DNA from: Chrysemys picta bellii
Taxonomy: Eukaryota; Chordata; Testudines; Emydidae
Reading direction: 5' to 3'
NCBI RefSeq assembly: GCF_011386835.1
Contig: NC_088797.1
Location: 64,071,587-64,135,586, forward strand
Length of the DNA: 64,000 nucleotides
Shown here piece after piece: positions 1-12,271 of the stretch. The notes under the pieces were generated by a model. That model had not been told where the DNA came from, did not search any database, and saw only the letters and a program-made list of their open reading frames with translations. Position 1 is the first letter of the stretch, and every line of letters begins with the position of its first letter. A program made the position numbers and the translations under genes.

Positions 1-2200
1 GGTGATTGCCATCAGTGATGGACACTCCCTGTGCCTTTGTTATTTGGGAGGTAGACGCATCCCCAGTAAGTGCAAGATCTGCGCTTCCTTCAAGGGGAGA
101 TTCCCAAAAAATAGGGAAATCAAGTTAAAACTCTGGCTGATGGAGCAAACTTTACAACCAGCTCCAGGAGTGGAGGACCCCTGTGCGCACAGACCTCCAG
201 TACCACTAGTGCCCTGTCACCAGAGATCCCTAAAGAGAGAGATGGCACTGCACCAACTAGTACATCTAAGGTACATAAGTCCTCTAAAGAGGTAGCCTCA
301 ACATCTGCCTCAAAGCAAAAGGCAGTAAAGAGTAAATCACCAAGAAAATCTTCATCACCAACGCAGATGACGACTACGGAGACCTCAGGTCCCAAGGGGA
401 GTTCTATTCAAGCTCCGAGTGATGCTGGTACCACAATGATGAATAGGAGGCAGTTGTCTAAGACAGACACGGTACTGAATTCAGGTACCTGTACCCCGAG
501 CGGCAGAGACGCTGGTGAAAAGAATTCTAAGCCTGTCCCTAAGCAGCACTGAGTACCGGTAGCATGAAAGTCAACAAAGACCACTCAGCAACCTGTGGTA
601 CCAATGGAATCTGAGTTGACTTACTCCTATGCCAAATGTTTGGTACCAGCTTCATCAGCAAAAAGCAGTCTTCCACAGGTTCTTGCTCAACCCTATCTTT
701 TATACCATCAGTACTACAAGAATTTAGGTACCCTAAAGACCTGCTATTATCTTGGGGGGGGGGTTGTCAGCATCGAGACTCTCTCTCTTGGTCACCAACG
801 CCTGGAGTACCATACTTGCCCTCATAGTCTTTGCAAGCTGGACAGCTATGCCGCTGCCCCTCCACCCCTTTCCCCGCATTGGAGTACGTGGAAGAGAATA
901 TTTCTGACTCTTAGATATCAGTGCAGGGTTCCCCAGTCTATTCTAGGACACATTGCTGTCCCTCCTCCACTGACATAATACAGGAGAATAAACTTCAAGT
1001 GACGCCCATCCATGGCCTCATTTTACAAAACAACAATTTACAAAGAAATTCTTACACCACAGGAGGGAGCAGGAAAGGGCCCATTCTCCTCAACCTCCTA
1101 TTCCACCACCTATGCCAGAGAGAGACCTGCGAGGAGCAGAAAGCAAGGGAGGGATAAGGAGATGACTCCGCTTACTAATATTTCTTCCTCATCACCTGAT
1201 GAAGCTGTGATGCCTCCACCTCCTTCTATGGCAGATGACTTCAGGCAGTTTCAAGAACTGATGAAGCGAATTGTGGGCATGCTGCAGATTCTCTTTGAGG
1301 TGTTTCAGGTGTCCCACCATAAACTCCTGGATACCTTGCAAACTTTGAAATCTATGAGGCTCGCCATTCCGGGCACTGAAGCTCTTATGGAGCCTGCCAA
1401 GACTGTTTGGCAAACACCAGCTACAGCACTACCTACCTGCAAGAGGGTGGAGGGAAAAATATTATGTCCCTGCCATGGAACCAGAGTTTCTATGTTCTCA
1501 CCCAGCTCCAAACCAATTTAGAAGATTTCCTAGACTATATGTACTTATTGCGGACAGAAACAAGGGTTCGGCTGTTTCAAAACAGGTTATCAAAGTGGAT
1601 CTCCGGTTGTATTAAGATTTGTTTAGCCCACTTCGAGAGTGATATTACGTTCGACAAGAGCACAATCTATGTTTATAGCCTTATAGAATGGCAACTTGGT
1701 CTTCTGTTCGTGTTTTTCTAAACATTTATGCCATGGTGCCTAGAGCTAGATCAGATGCTGCTGTAGGCAGGTCAGTTCTTTTTTCTGTTGGACTCTGGTC
1801 TGAACCTCCCATCTTCTTAGGACACCTTTGGAGTCACCTGAAGTTGAGCACCCACAGAAGAGCGGTTGTTACTTGTGCATTAACTAGAGTTCTTTGAGAT
1901 GTGTGTCCCTGTGAATGCTCCATTACCCACTCTCCTTTCCCTCTGCTTCGGAGTCTCTCTCGTGGGACTTGGCGGTGGAGAAGGAACTGAGGGCGGTACA
2001 TCCACATAGCCCTATCTAACTGTGGTGCGGGGCACAAGTATATGTGGGGTGCATGCACAGGCTGAATAGGCACTGCTACCAAAAATCTCCTGTCAAAGTT
2101 GCAGGGCACAGGCACGCTTGAAGTGAGCACCCATAAGGGGACATGTCTGAGAGAACTACAGTTACAGCATAAGGTGTGTAACCTCTCCTTGTGAACGAGA
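1..2200 (+). mobile_element. Degenerate DIRS-type retroelement (gag part plus 3' terminus) in the last VCL intron
   Basis: Broken reading frames give a cysteine-rich N-terminal segment (CKICASFKGRF near 78-110) and later an acidic-proline stretch (DEAVMPPPPS) leading to EPAKTVWQTPATALPTCKR and, after a frameshift, YYVPAMEPEFL near 1465-1490. I recognise this order from the ORF1/gag of turtle DIRS-like elements; the same N-terminal module recurs at 38.8 kb. From about 1735 the sequence changes directly to what looks like the element's terminal region (TTCTTTGAGATGTGTGTCCC near 1890, GAACTACAGTTACAGC near 2153), so the reverse transcriptase, RNase H and tyrosine recombinase parts are missing. 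Several frameshifts and stops make it a relic. It is in the same orientation as VCL and ends roughly 250 bp before the VCL splice acceptor. The family call rests on recognition, not on a search. Confidence 0.65.
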
Positions 2201-2408
2201 GAATCACTTGCTACTTGGAGGTGGGAGGGGGTAGCCTTCCAAATTATGGAACAGGTCATTTTTTACATTTGACGATCATGAAATGTACATTAGCAAGAAT
2301 GATGTAACATCGTGTTCCTGTTGTAAGTCCCCAGGCAGGGTGGGATTTATGCTTCTGCGTTAAACAATTGCTCATCTGAATCACTGTTCTACCACTATGG
2401 GTATTTAA

Positions 2409-2591
<183 letters not shown>

Positions 2592-3334
2592 ACAACTGCC
2601 AACTAACATTATCTTCTGTAACATAAAAAGCCTTTTTGAAGCAGAAGAGAATTTTTTAACAGCAAAATGTGCTGTAAACATGAGCTTAAAATTAGCTTCT
2701 GCTAATGCCCCATTCTAAGGGCATTAATTATAAAAATATGCATTTAAACATCTTCGGAAAGTGTCTCAAAATTGATTCCGACACATTGACAATTTTTATT
2801 CTTTTTGCTTTTGAAGATTCTCTTTTCATGAATTCTGTAATCCCAGAGACACGCTTCTCATTTATGCACTGTATATTCCAGTAGTTTCCATATGGTGGTA
2901 TGACACATGGACTTTACTCAAGCTTGAATCGGCAGTCTGGAACACTTAACAGTGTTGCTTAGCTATTTTGGGGGGACAATCAATGACACTGAAAAGGCAA
3001 ATTGTTTTAATGACATTTTCAGCAAGCTGTTCTCACACCACAAAAGTGTTACAAGGTTTATGTAGTAAAGTTCATTTACATCAGAAGTGATCCCCTCTTT
3101 GGCGTGGGGGGTATCACATTGCTAAAATAGTCTCTCATGCTGCTGTTACGTTGTCTGGCAGTGATATCCTAGGTCAGGAAAAACTGAGCTGTCTTTTTTT
3201 ACTTCCCATTGCCACCTGTAGTCATTCCAGAATCTGCATTCTTGTGCTATACAGAAATGGTTGGTGATGGATGTTCGTCGCAAATAATGACAGCTTGACT
3301 GTTCAAGTTTCAGAGGCCTTAGAAAAGCACAGGA

Positions 3335-3353
3335 CCCCCCCCCCCCCCCCCCC
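3335..3353. repeat. C19 homopolymer
   Basis: Nineteen consecutive C residues in the VCL 3'UTR. Length is likely polymorphic and prone to sequencing error. Confidence 0.95.
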
Positions 3354-4526
3354 GGTTAAAAATTTGGTAGAATAGGGGGCTAAAAATTTGGGATCTATTG
3401 AGTTAGCTGCATTAGTCAGTCAATCATGTTCAAAGCAACTTTTTGTATGAACAAAATGCTCAAATAGAACACAATCAAGATCGAACTCCTTTCCTTCGAA
3501 ACCAGGCACACCCACACTCCGCCTCTGCACACTTTCTTCAGAGTTGTTTTAGGGGAAAATTACACTCGGTTTAATGATGCTTGTGCCTCACTGCCCTTCA
3601 TTCTAATGATGGAGCATGTGGGAAAGCAGAGGCACTCAATTTATGGAGTCTGTTGGTGTTCCCAATGTAAATCTGTTCAGATATAATGAGCCATGAAAAT
3701 GATTTCTAGACTGAAATTCTATATACACATTTAAGACTTAGTAGCAATTAACTGAATTAGATGTTAAATTATTTTTTTTCCAATTGTGTTAAGAAAACAG
3801 ACTTGGGATGGTTTTTGTACTTCCACACTACTTACATGCCTTCATTTTAACATGCTTATGATAGCTGTTCAATAATATTTTTTGACATTTAAAATGAAAA
3901 GTAATTAGGTTGCTAACATTTTAGAAACTGCCTTTGTGTGTGCAAAAACATTTATTAACTTGATTATGTTTGCCAGCATTGACATCATAATGGCTCCTTA
4001 GTTTCCGTTTGCAACGGATTGACACAATGATCATGCTCAAGCCACCTTTGTTAATGTGCTGTTGCTGCCCGTTGATCAGACTCACAGTAACAGCAAAGGT
4101 CAGCTGTGTAGTAGTGTCAGACTACAATTATTCCACACTTCCTGTTTTTCCTCTTGCCTGCATGGTTATCTAAAAGGGAAATTACATATTTAAATTACAT
4201 TATAATAATCAGCCTCAAACAGACTTTAGCAAGAGAAAGCACTTGTTCATCCTTAATTCACTCCTTGTCTTCTGGTAATGCCAAATACATGGTACTTAGG
4301 GTCTTTTCTCAGACTCCTCCAATAACTACCCACACCAGAAAGGGTGAAGGGGTGGGACAGAGCCTTAACCAGAATGTCTTGCCTTTGGTTGGTTTAGATC
4401 AGACCCTTAACACTATGTAATGTAGTCATTTCTATTTAATAGTAAACACTGAATAGGAAAGGACTCTTGAGGGTCTTCTGAATAGTCTTCCTGTATTTGC
4501 TTTCAAAATAGTTCAAGCTTCTCTGT

Positions 4527-4738
4527 GGGTACATCTACACAGTGACTAGATGCCCGCGACTGGCCCATGCTAACCAACTTTGGCTCACAGGGGTTGGGCT
4601 GCAGGGCTGTTTTGTTGCTGTGTAGACTTCTGGGCTTGGGTTTTAGCTTGGGCTCAGGACCCTGCGAGGCGAGTCCCTGAGCCCAACTTGCCTGGCACTG
4701 GCCAGCCCCAGGTGTCTAGTTGCTGTGTAGACATACTC
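4527..4738. mobile_element. Palindromic MITE inside the VCL 3'UTR
   Basis: The ends are inverted repeats: GGGTACATCTACACAG on the left and CTGTGTAGACATACTC on the right, 13 of 16 positions paired. Inside is another inverted repeat (TTGGGCTCAGG near 4638, CCCTGAGCCCAA near 4674). Flanking triplets are TGT and TGA, compatible with a decayed 3-bp target duplication of the PIF/Harbinger kind. There is no coding capacity. The superfamily assignment is inference. Confidence 0.7.
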
Positions 4739-5159
4739 TGAGATTTTTAGCATCACTATCTAGTTGCTTGACTGATATTAATGCAATATTACTAATGCCT
4801 TTAATACATGATTGTTTATGCCAAAGATCACTTTGTTTTATTAATGAATGGTTGGGAAAGTAAGAATCATGTTTGCCTTTGATATTTCTTCAGAATGTTT
4901 GCTATATAAGTTCTTAACTGTTTTGTAAGAGCTGAAATACTGTACACCTTATGCAATTTGTGCTTTCTTGAACACTATTGGTCTTCAGACCTAAAATGAA
5001 GCAAAAATTTAAAAAGACCTTGAATGTTGGTTAGAAATGTTTTACCACTAATACTTTGTTTATAAATCAAAATTTGTTGTATAGTCTAATATTTTCAACC
5101 TTTTCTTTTTGTTCTGTTAAAACAAAATAAAAATGCATTTGTATAAATGTCACTTTATG

Positions 5160-7490
5160 AACATTTACAGAGACTGATTAGTAAGAATAGTCTTTAATTG
5201 CAGAAAGAACATAGGTCAGCACACCAGAAATATGAATTTGGAGGGTTAGTTATCTTCTAAAAAGTTACAAAACAATTGTATGTTGAGTAATAGTTATGCA
5301 CCCCCAATGTGCTTAAAATAGGTACCCTAACAATTTCTATACATTCAGAATAGAAAGATAGAATTGCTACTCCATCGGTTATGTTGGCTTCTGGTTCTGA
5401 TTTGGTACAAGTTATCTGAAAGAGTTAATAACACTTAAGAGTTTCTAATACATGGAGGACTCTGACATAGCTATTATGTGTCATACAAAGTGAAAAAAGC
5501 ATCGTAATGGGGGTGGTGGAGGAGGTTAAATGTTTTGGTACTTTGTGCAGACTGTTCACTTACCTTGTAGGACAAATTTCCTGGTGCCAATACAGGAAAT
5601 AATTCAGAAGTGCTAAGTCCTGCTTGAACCCTATGATCAAGCAGCTTCTGGGTGCACACATGTCTTGCCTGAAGACTCAGAGTGGTTATGTTGAAGGTTG
5701 GAGAAGAGACTACTGGGCACAAGGAAACACCATGGAAGTCCTTGCAAATTCCTGCTTCGCTCAGCCAGACTACCCCATGGTTTTGGAGGCCATTGCCATA
5801 TGGTGGTGGAAGGCTGTTGTCAACTTTCACCTAGCAACCACTGACCGTGCTGGACGTGGCCATCTTGCAAGCAAATGCCAACAAACCACTAGGCAGATTT
5901 GGAGGTAAGGAAGGTCAACTTTAAATTTGCTTACTCTATTATGAGGGAGATCTAGTTCCTGGTCAGATTCCAGCTCTGTGCCAGGTAGGTTTGTTAAGGG
6001 CCATGGGAAACCTTAGTCTGGTAGGGAAGTTTCAAAACTCTAAATTATACCCTCTCTGGGCATAAGAGGAGCTGCCATGTACTGCAAAAATCAGCTAAAA
6101 CATTCATAGCTACTGAGGAACACATACATCCTATGGGTTCTGCCTTCTCCAAGTAATTCCTTGGGAGAAGCCTAGCAGTTGGTCAGCCTTTCCTATTAGC
6201 TAACAAAGCCCTATTCCCATGTGTCTGCCATTTTGACAGTGGAGTTAGAGATGAGGGGAAAGGACCTTTTTGCCAGCCGCCTTCTGCTGGTAGTTTTACT
6301 CACATCAGAGTATATACAAGATACCCTTAAAACAGATGGAAGGGTTTAGGAGGGTGTCTTGTGCTTCAGGTACCAAATCCCTCATCATCCTGGAATGGTA
6401 TTCCCATAAAGCTCCAGTACAATTGGCATGTTAGTGTTGGACCCCTTTCCCTTGAAGTTGCCTGGTAGCCTGACTCACCTTTGCCTTTCCAAGCCTTTGA
6501 GCGTGGCTCAGTTCTCAGGATGTTTTTGGAATTCTGTCGCTGACACAAGTTGCATTGGACAGAAAAACAATAGGGAAAAGATGGACTGGGCGGGCAGCCA
6601 GCCAGCCTCTCTGCATTTCATTGACCTAGGCGTGAAGCATGTTCATCGTTTAATGAAGCTGTGTTGTTTCCAAAATGGCAGGGAAACCTCAGGGAATGTG
6701 AGGTGTGATAGCATGGATGCAATCAGAGAAGATCCCATTAAAGTCATGTTTTTGTGTGCTGCTCCCTACAGAAGGGACAGCCATTTGTGTGTTTACAAGA
6801 GGATCTGGTGCACTTGCCCCTCAGTAAGGCCCAACAAGCTTGCTCATCCTCATGTAGCTTTCTGCCTAGGATGGGACAAATGCACCAGTGGTTGTTGCCT
6901 AGATCTTTCCTACCCTTAAGTTGCAGTTGACATATTAAACCAGAAGGTGCCCTATAGACAACTTGTTGCCAGCTTTTAGGTGGAAGTAAGTGACTTGGGT
7001 GTCTGAAAAGATGTCTATAAATCAGAATGGCTCTGTTGAAGGGCTGGTGCTGTAAAGCGATCTTCAGATGGTGCAAGGAAAAGGTGTGTCTGGGCTTTCT
7101 ATTCAAGCAGAGGGAAGGTTCAGATTGGCAGTTGGAGCAGAGTGGAGGGCAGACCCCTTAATTTATTTTCAGTAGATTTAAAAAGAATCCCTTATATACA
7201 AAAAAATTAACATAGCTTCTTGTTTAGATAAATGCCACAGCTTCCCTCTTTGTGCAGGCACTAGGTTGAATTGGGATTTAACTATGGAGTCAGTAGCAGG
7301 CTAACCAGAATGAGAGCTTCTAGGAGTGAAGAAGGAATGACTTACTGCCTTGTCCCTCAGAGCCTGAAGATAGTATCTTCAGCTGTGAGGAGCAGCAGGA
7401 GATGGGATTTCTTTGCAAGAAATCCCAGTGGAAAAGTGTGTGCTTTTCTTTAGAAGCTGCCCTGATGGGAAGGAACCAAGCTCTTAACTG
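5160..7490. other. Intergenic, nothing recognised
   Basis: Unique-looking, moderately AT-rich sequence between the VCL 3' end and the first MITE. Short reading frames on both strands (for example 5624-5908 and 6428-6919) show no domain, no splice context and no codon pattern that I can support. Confidence 0.6.
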
Positions 7491-7500
7491 GAATCCACCT

Positions 7501-7620
7501 AGGAGGACCCGATTTTTCACACTTGCTATCTGGATGGGGGTGGGGGTAATAGGCATCTATGTAAGAAAAAGCCCCGAATATCGGGACTGTCCCTATAAAA
7601 TGGGACATCTGGTAACCCTA
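7501..7620. mobile_element. Short nonautonomous hAT-like element
   Basis: About 120 bp bounded by direct repeats AATCCACCT at 7492-7500 and 7621-7629. The right end (CGGGACTGTCCCTATAAAAT, then ACATCTGGTAACCC) matches a common turtle/reptile element that I recognise by its alternating 'CGGGAC' blocks. A repeat of 8-9 bp fits hAT. Confidence 0.7.
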
Positions 7621-7670
7621 AATCCACCTGCTGCCAGGAAGCAGCTAATCAATCCTCATTGACTAAAGGT

Positions 7671-9772
7671 CTCATAGACTCATAGACTTTAAGGTCAGAA
7701 GGGACCATTATGATCATCTGGTCTGACCCCCTGCATGCTGCAGGCCATAAAACCGTCCCTACCCCTTCCCTGGACTCTGCTGTTGAAGTCCCCAATCCTG
7801 TTTTTAGTGACTGCAATCGGCAGAGACCCTCCTGCTAGAGATCCCTGCCCCATGCTGCGGAGGAAGGCGAAAAACCTCCAGAGGCTCAGCCAATCTGCCC
7901 TGGAGGAAAATTCCTTCCCGACCCCAAATGTGGCGATCAGTAAGACCCCGAGCATATAGGCAAGAGTCTCCAGCCCGACCCCGTTAGCCATTATACTATT
8001 TACCCACCATTGCTTGGCTTTCCTTGACTACTATGTTTTACCATTAAACCATTCCCTCCATAAACTTATCTAACTTTATCTTAAAACCAGACAGGTCCGT
8101 CGCCCCCACCGTTTCCCTCGGTAGGCCGTTCCAATATTTCACCCCTCTGACGGTCAGAAACCTTCGTCTAATTTCAAGTCTGAACTTCCCCACGGCCAGT
8201 TTGTATCCATTCGTTCTGGTATCCACGTTAGTACTAAGCTGGAATAATTCTTCTCCCTCCCTTGTATTAATCCCTCTAATATATTTAAAGATAGCAATCA
8301 TATCCCCTCTCAGCCTTCGCTTTGTCAGACTAAACAACCCAAGGTCCTCTAGTCTCCTTTCGTACGACAGCTTTTCCATTCCTCTGATCATCCTAGTGGC
8401 CCTTCTCTGCACCCGTTCCAGTTTGAGTTCATCTTTTTTAAACATGGGAGACCAGAACTGCACACAGTACTCCAAATGAGGTCTCACCAGCGCCTTGTAC
8501 AACGGAAGCAGGACCTCCTTATCCCTACTAGATATACCTCGCCTAATGCATCCCAAGACCGCATTGGCTTTTTTCACCGCCACGTCACATTGTCGACTCA
8601 TAGTCATCCTGCGGTCTACAAGAACCCCTAGGTCCTTCTCCTCTTCCGTTACTTCTAACCAATGCGTCCCCATCTTGTAACTAAAATTGTTATTAGTCAT
8701 CCCCAAATGCATCACCTTACACTTTTCACTATTAAATTTCATCTTATTTCTGATACTCCAATTCACAAGCTCATTCAAGTCTCCCTGCAGGATATCCCTG
8801 TCCTCCTCCGAATTTACAACGCCTCCCACCTTCGTATCATCTGCAAATTTTATCAGCCCACTCCTGCAATCGGTTCCGAGGTCAGTTATAAATAGATTAA
8901 ATAAAATGGGTCCCAAAACCGAACCTTGAGGCACTCCACTAGTAACCTCCCTCCAACCCGACAGTTCACCCTTTAATACAACCCGCTGCTTTCTCCCCAG
9001 TAACCAATTCCTTATCCACTTCTGGATTTTCATATCGATCCCCATGTTTTTCAGTTTAACCAATAATTCCTCATGGGGTACAGTATCAAACGCTTTACTG
9101 AAATCCAGGTATATTAGGTCCACCGCATTTCCCTTATCTAATAAATCCGTTACTTTCTCAAAGAAGGAGATCAGATTCGTTTGGCACGATCTGCCCTTCG
9201 TAAAACCATGTTGTAATTTATCGCAATTGCCACTACCCTCCAGGTCCTCAACTAGTTTCTCTTTCAGAATTTTCTCTAACACCTTGCACACTACAGATGT
9301 TAGACTAACAGGCCTGTAGTTACCCGGATCACTTTTTTTCCCTTTCTTGAAAATAGGAACCACGTTAGCTATTCTCCAGTCTAACGGGACCACCCCCGAG
9401 TTTACAGATTCATTAAATATTATCGCTAACGGGCCTGCTATTTCCCGCGCCAATTCCTTCAATATTCTCGGATGTAGATCGTCCGGTCCTCCCGACTTAG
9501 CCCCATTAAGGCGTTCAAGTTTTGTTTCCACCTCGGATACGGTAATCCCCCATCCTGAATGCCCCTCTATAGTGGTGCTAGTATCCCTAATACCTTCATT
9601 GGCCTCATTAAACACCGATGCAAAATATTCATTAAGATATTGCGCCATGCCTAGATTGTCTTTAATCTCCTCTCCGGCAATAGACTTCAGAGGTCCCACT
9701 TCTTCTTTCTTTGCTCTCTTCCTATTTATGTGGCTGTAAAACCTCCCCAGGCTGGATCCACTTGTAAGATAT
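7671..9772 (-). mobile_element. CR1 LINE, 5'-truncated, recent copy
   Basis: Read on the minus strand, this is the 3' two thirds of a CR1 ORF2, the CR1 3'UTR and the short direct repeats (CTCATAGACTCATAGAC at 7671-7687) typical of CR1 3' ends. The CR1 reading frame is recognisable back to SSLGRFYSHINRKRAKK near 9700-9760 and ends abruptly near 9772, so the copy is 5'-truncated, lacking the endonuclease domain. It lies between VCL and AP3M1. Confidence 0.93.
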
Positions 9773-9777
9773 GTCTG
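8044..9777 (-). CDS. CR1 ORF2 fragment: reverse transcriptase with uninterrupted frame
   Basis: The frame is open for about 575 codons, from an upstream stop at 9780 to the stop after KLDKFMEGMV. The reverse-transcriptase motifs are in order: [31 protein letters not shown] (palm motif A, Asp present), GVPQGSVLGPILFNLFITDL (motif B), KFADDTKVGG (motif C, Asp-Asp present), then the CR1 C-terminal region [20 protein letters not shown] and RRFLTVRGVKYWNGLP. Family role: target-primed reverse transcription of CR1 RNA at a nicked chromosomal site. The N-terminal endonuclease was never copied (5' truncation), so this copy cannot retrotranspose on its own. Lack of stops or frameshifts indicates recent insertion. 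There is no native start codon; GTG at 9699 is only an in-frame valine. Confidence 0.92.
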   Translation of the reverse strand, partial: QTYLTSGSSLGRFYSHINRKRAKKEEVGPLKSIAGEEIKDNLGMAQYLNEYFASVFNEANEGIRDTSTTIEGHSGWGITVSEVETKLERLNGAKSGGPDDLHPRILKELAREIAGPLAIIFNESVNSGVVPLDWRIANVVPIFKKGKKSDPGNYRPVSLTSVVCKVLEKILKEKLVEDLEGSGNCDKLQHGFTKGRSCQTNLISFFEKVTDLLDKGNAVDLIYLDFSKAFDTVPHEELLVKLKNMGIDMKIQKWIRNWLLGRKQRVVLKGELSGWREVTSGVPQGSVLGPILFNLFITDLGTDCRSGLIKFADDTKVGGVVNSEEDRDILQGDLNELVNWSIRNKMKFNSEKCKVMHLGMTNNNFSYKMGTHWLEVTEEEKDLGVLVDRRMTMSRQCDVAVKKANAVLGCIRRGISSRDKEVLLPLYKALVRPHLEYCVQFWSPMFKKDELKLERVQRRATRMIRGMEKLSYERRLEDLGLFSLTKRRLRGDMIAIFKYIRGINTREGEELFQLSTNVDTRTNGYKLAVGKFRLEIRRRFLTVRGVKYWNGLPRETVGATDLSGFKIKLDKFMEGMV

Positions 9778-9779
9778 CT

Positions 9780-10586
9780 ACAGTAAGTCCAGCAGCAACT
9801 ATTTATACTGTACCCATAATAAATCAGACATGCAAGAAGTTTACCTGCCACCTCCACTGTTGTAGCCTCTGCTGTGGGTTGGTAGCTGCAGCTGGAGAAA
9901 TGCTCGGGTGGGCTTCACTGAGAAAGCCAGCCAATAGGAATGTGTGAAGAGCAATGTGCTAGCTGAGTGTTAGACTCACTATAGTGACAATACCCACTAA
10001 AATAGCAGCACTTTTCACTTAGTGCTAAGAGCTAGGTTTGAAGTAGATCATTGTTTTAGAGGCAGTCAGCGGTTTGGTTGTCCATGTAAACTTTAAGAGG
10101 AAAAAAACATGGCTTTGAATAAACCAAAAATGCATTGACAGCAGCTAGATTTTCAACAGGCCTGGAGGTCAGCCGGAATTTAAGGGATGGAAACCTGCCA
10201 ATTTGGTACTTACAACATATTGTTGTACATTAAGCCTATCAAACAGGCTTATTTTGTATAGTGTTCATCCATTGTGATATTTTTAGAGGCTAGAGGAAAG
10301 ACAAGGTCTGTGTGCAAAGCAACATGCCATAAGGGCCTTTCTGTGGATCCACAACCTATTGAAGCACACAGGCTGTAACTTGGCCAAGTACTTTAGAGAA
10401 AATAGAACATGTTAAGTGCCCTGAAGATCTAATCTAAATCACATTCCCAAACTAATGCTCATGAGCTACTCCTGGCAGGCAGAGAATGGGCTGCTGCTGC
10501 TGGCTCTTCCTCATGGCTGTCTGAGAGAAACCAGTGTTTGGAAAAGGAGAGTAAAATTAAGTGTGATTAATGGAGCCAGACACTGA
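9780..10586. other. Intergenic, nothing recognised
   Basis: Moderately AT-rich sequence with no supported gene or repeat boundary. Confidence 0.5.
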
Positions 10587-10865
10587 GGGCTTGTCTTCAC
10601 GTACAGCAGCACATCTGCACCGGTGCTGCTGTAGTGCTTCAGTGAAGACATTACTATGGCGATGGGAGAGCTTCTGCTGTTCGAATAGTTAATCCACCTC
10701 CCTGAGAGGCAGTTGCTATGTCAATAGGAGAAGCTCTCCCATCCAGGGAGCTCTGTGTACACTGGGGGGTTAGGTTGGTAAAACTAGGTTGCTCCGGGGT
10801 GTGTATTTTTCACAGCCCTGAGTGATGTAGTTATACCAATAGAGGTCTGTAGCGTAGCACTGGCC
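10587..10865. mobile_element. PIF/Harbinger-like MITE
   Basis: The left end GGGCTTGTCTTCAC follows TGA; the right end ...GTAGCACTGGCC is followed by TTA. The interior has palindromic blocks around GCAGCACATCTGCACCGGTG and AGAGCTTCTGC. Ends are diverged, so superfamily and exact limits are tentative. Confidence 0.55.
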
Positions 10866-12270
10866 TTAGTATACAAAACATCTAATACTGTTCTATCTAT
10901 GCAATTGCTGCAGTTCAGAAATGAAATGTTCTATGCAATTGGGAATAAGCTGTCAAAAGGTCCTTAAGATGCACTAAAGCTGTGGTACTTCTTAAATAAG
11001 ACCTCTGCCTTCCATAAGGAGAAATATCGTTTGACAGTTCAGGAAAGGATCTGGGGGCTACTAATGTTAGAGAAGAACCAGGCTCTTTCAGTTCATATGG
11101 GGTGCTGGAGAAGAGTGGATGCTTGGCAGATGACAGCTCTAGGTACAGCATGACATGAGTCATTTCAGCATTGCCGACCTCACTTTGTTCAAAAAACGTG
11201 AGTCATGATTGTAAAGAAGTTGTATTCTCCTTTGCCGGCTGAACCTTTTGCTTTTACATCTTCCATTTTTTCTTTGCAAGAATGAGAGGTAGGAACTTTT
11301 TGAAAATGAAAGCTGAGCTTCTCACTTAAGTGAAGTCAGAATTTGGGGCTTGAATACCCCAGTAATTAAAAAGCTCATTCCTATTTTTCATTAGTCTATT
11401 GCATAGTGTACATTACTCCTACTGGAATTTTTTTAGATAATGAACTCTTGTGGGAGAAAACATGAACAGCAATCCCTTCAGATTTAGGAGCTTTGCATAC
11501 CCTTTTCCTTTAAAATCAGGACTTTACTCTCATAACAGTGCTGACTATGTTCAGTGTTTGAAACTAGACCCTATACTCCAGTTGAGGAAAGCAGATCTGG
11601 CTCATTGCATGACTTTGTGTAAGATACTGAACTACACTCTCTAGGGTAGCTTTGTTGGCAGCGTAGGAAATTTTAACAACACTGGAGTATCAAACATGAG
11701 CTCCAGTATGGCTAATAGGATTAATTTTTATTTGTAATTCCATGGAGCTACCAGTTTTAAACGAAGATGCTGCAGCATTTCCAGTCTGCTGCATTGGAGC
11801 GATATGGAGAGAGGTGGGGAGGGCCTGTCACAGAAAATAGGAGGCCTTGGGTGTAACTAATATCCCTCCTATTTTTAAGCTTGTTAAATCTCTTAACTTT
11901 AAAGCTCTCAGTAGGATGTTAGTATAACCTGCACTGTGGATGGACTGGATACAGTCATGCAAACCAAGTTTTCATTGGGGAATTAAGGGTAGCAGTCACA
12001 TTTGATACTCAAAGATTGTAATGTTCTATAGCTTTGAAGTGCAAGCTCTAGATGTCCATTGCTTGTACTTGCGAGATAAGAGATTTACAGCACATTTCTT
12101 AATTGTTTTTTCTAGAGCACTTGGAAATCACTATACACTTCCACTGGCCCTTAAGGGAAAAGTCTTGTTATTCATTACACCTGACTTAGGAATTATGGGC
12201 TGAATTGAAGTTTTTCATTGCTCAAAGTAAAAGAGGTGGTAGTTGATAATATAGCAGAATAACTCCCCTG
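10866..12270. other. Intergenic, nothing recognised
   Basis: No gene signal or repeat recognised. The short frames at 10915-11163 and 11450-11644 have no visible domain. Confidence 0.5.
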
Positions 12271-12271
12271 T

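Larger units (their letters stand above)
2592..5150 (+). other. VCL: VCL 3' untranslated region
   Basis: AT-rich noncoding sequence follows the VCL stop. The best poly(A) signal is AATAAA at 5126-5131, followed by a T/G-rich stretch, so transcripts probably end near 5145-5160. A C19 homopolymer (3335-3353) and a MITE (4527-4738) lie inside. The 3' end is inferred from the signal only; earlier alternative ends are possible. Confidence 0.6.

Noticed and set aside
5624..7106. Medium-length frames between VCL and the CR1 copies
   Set aside because: No domains, starts or splice signals; unsupported as genes.
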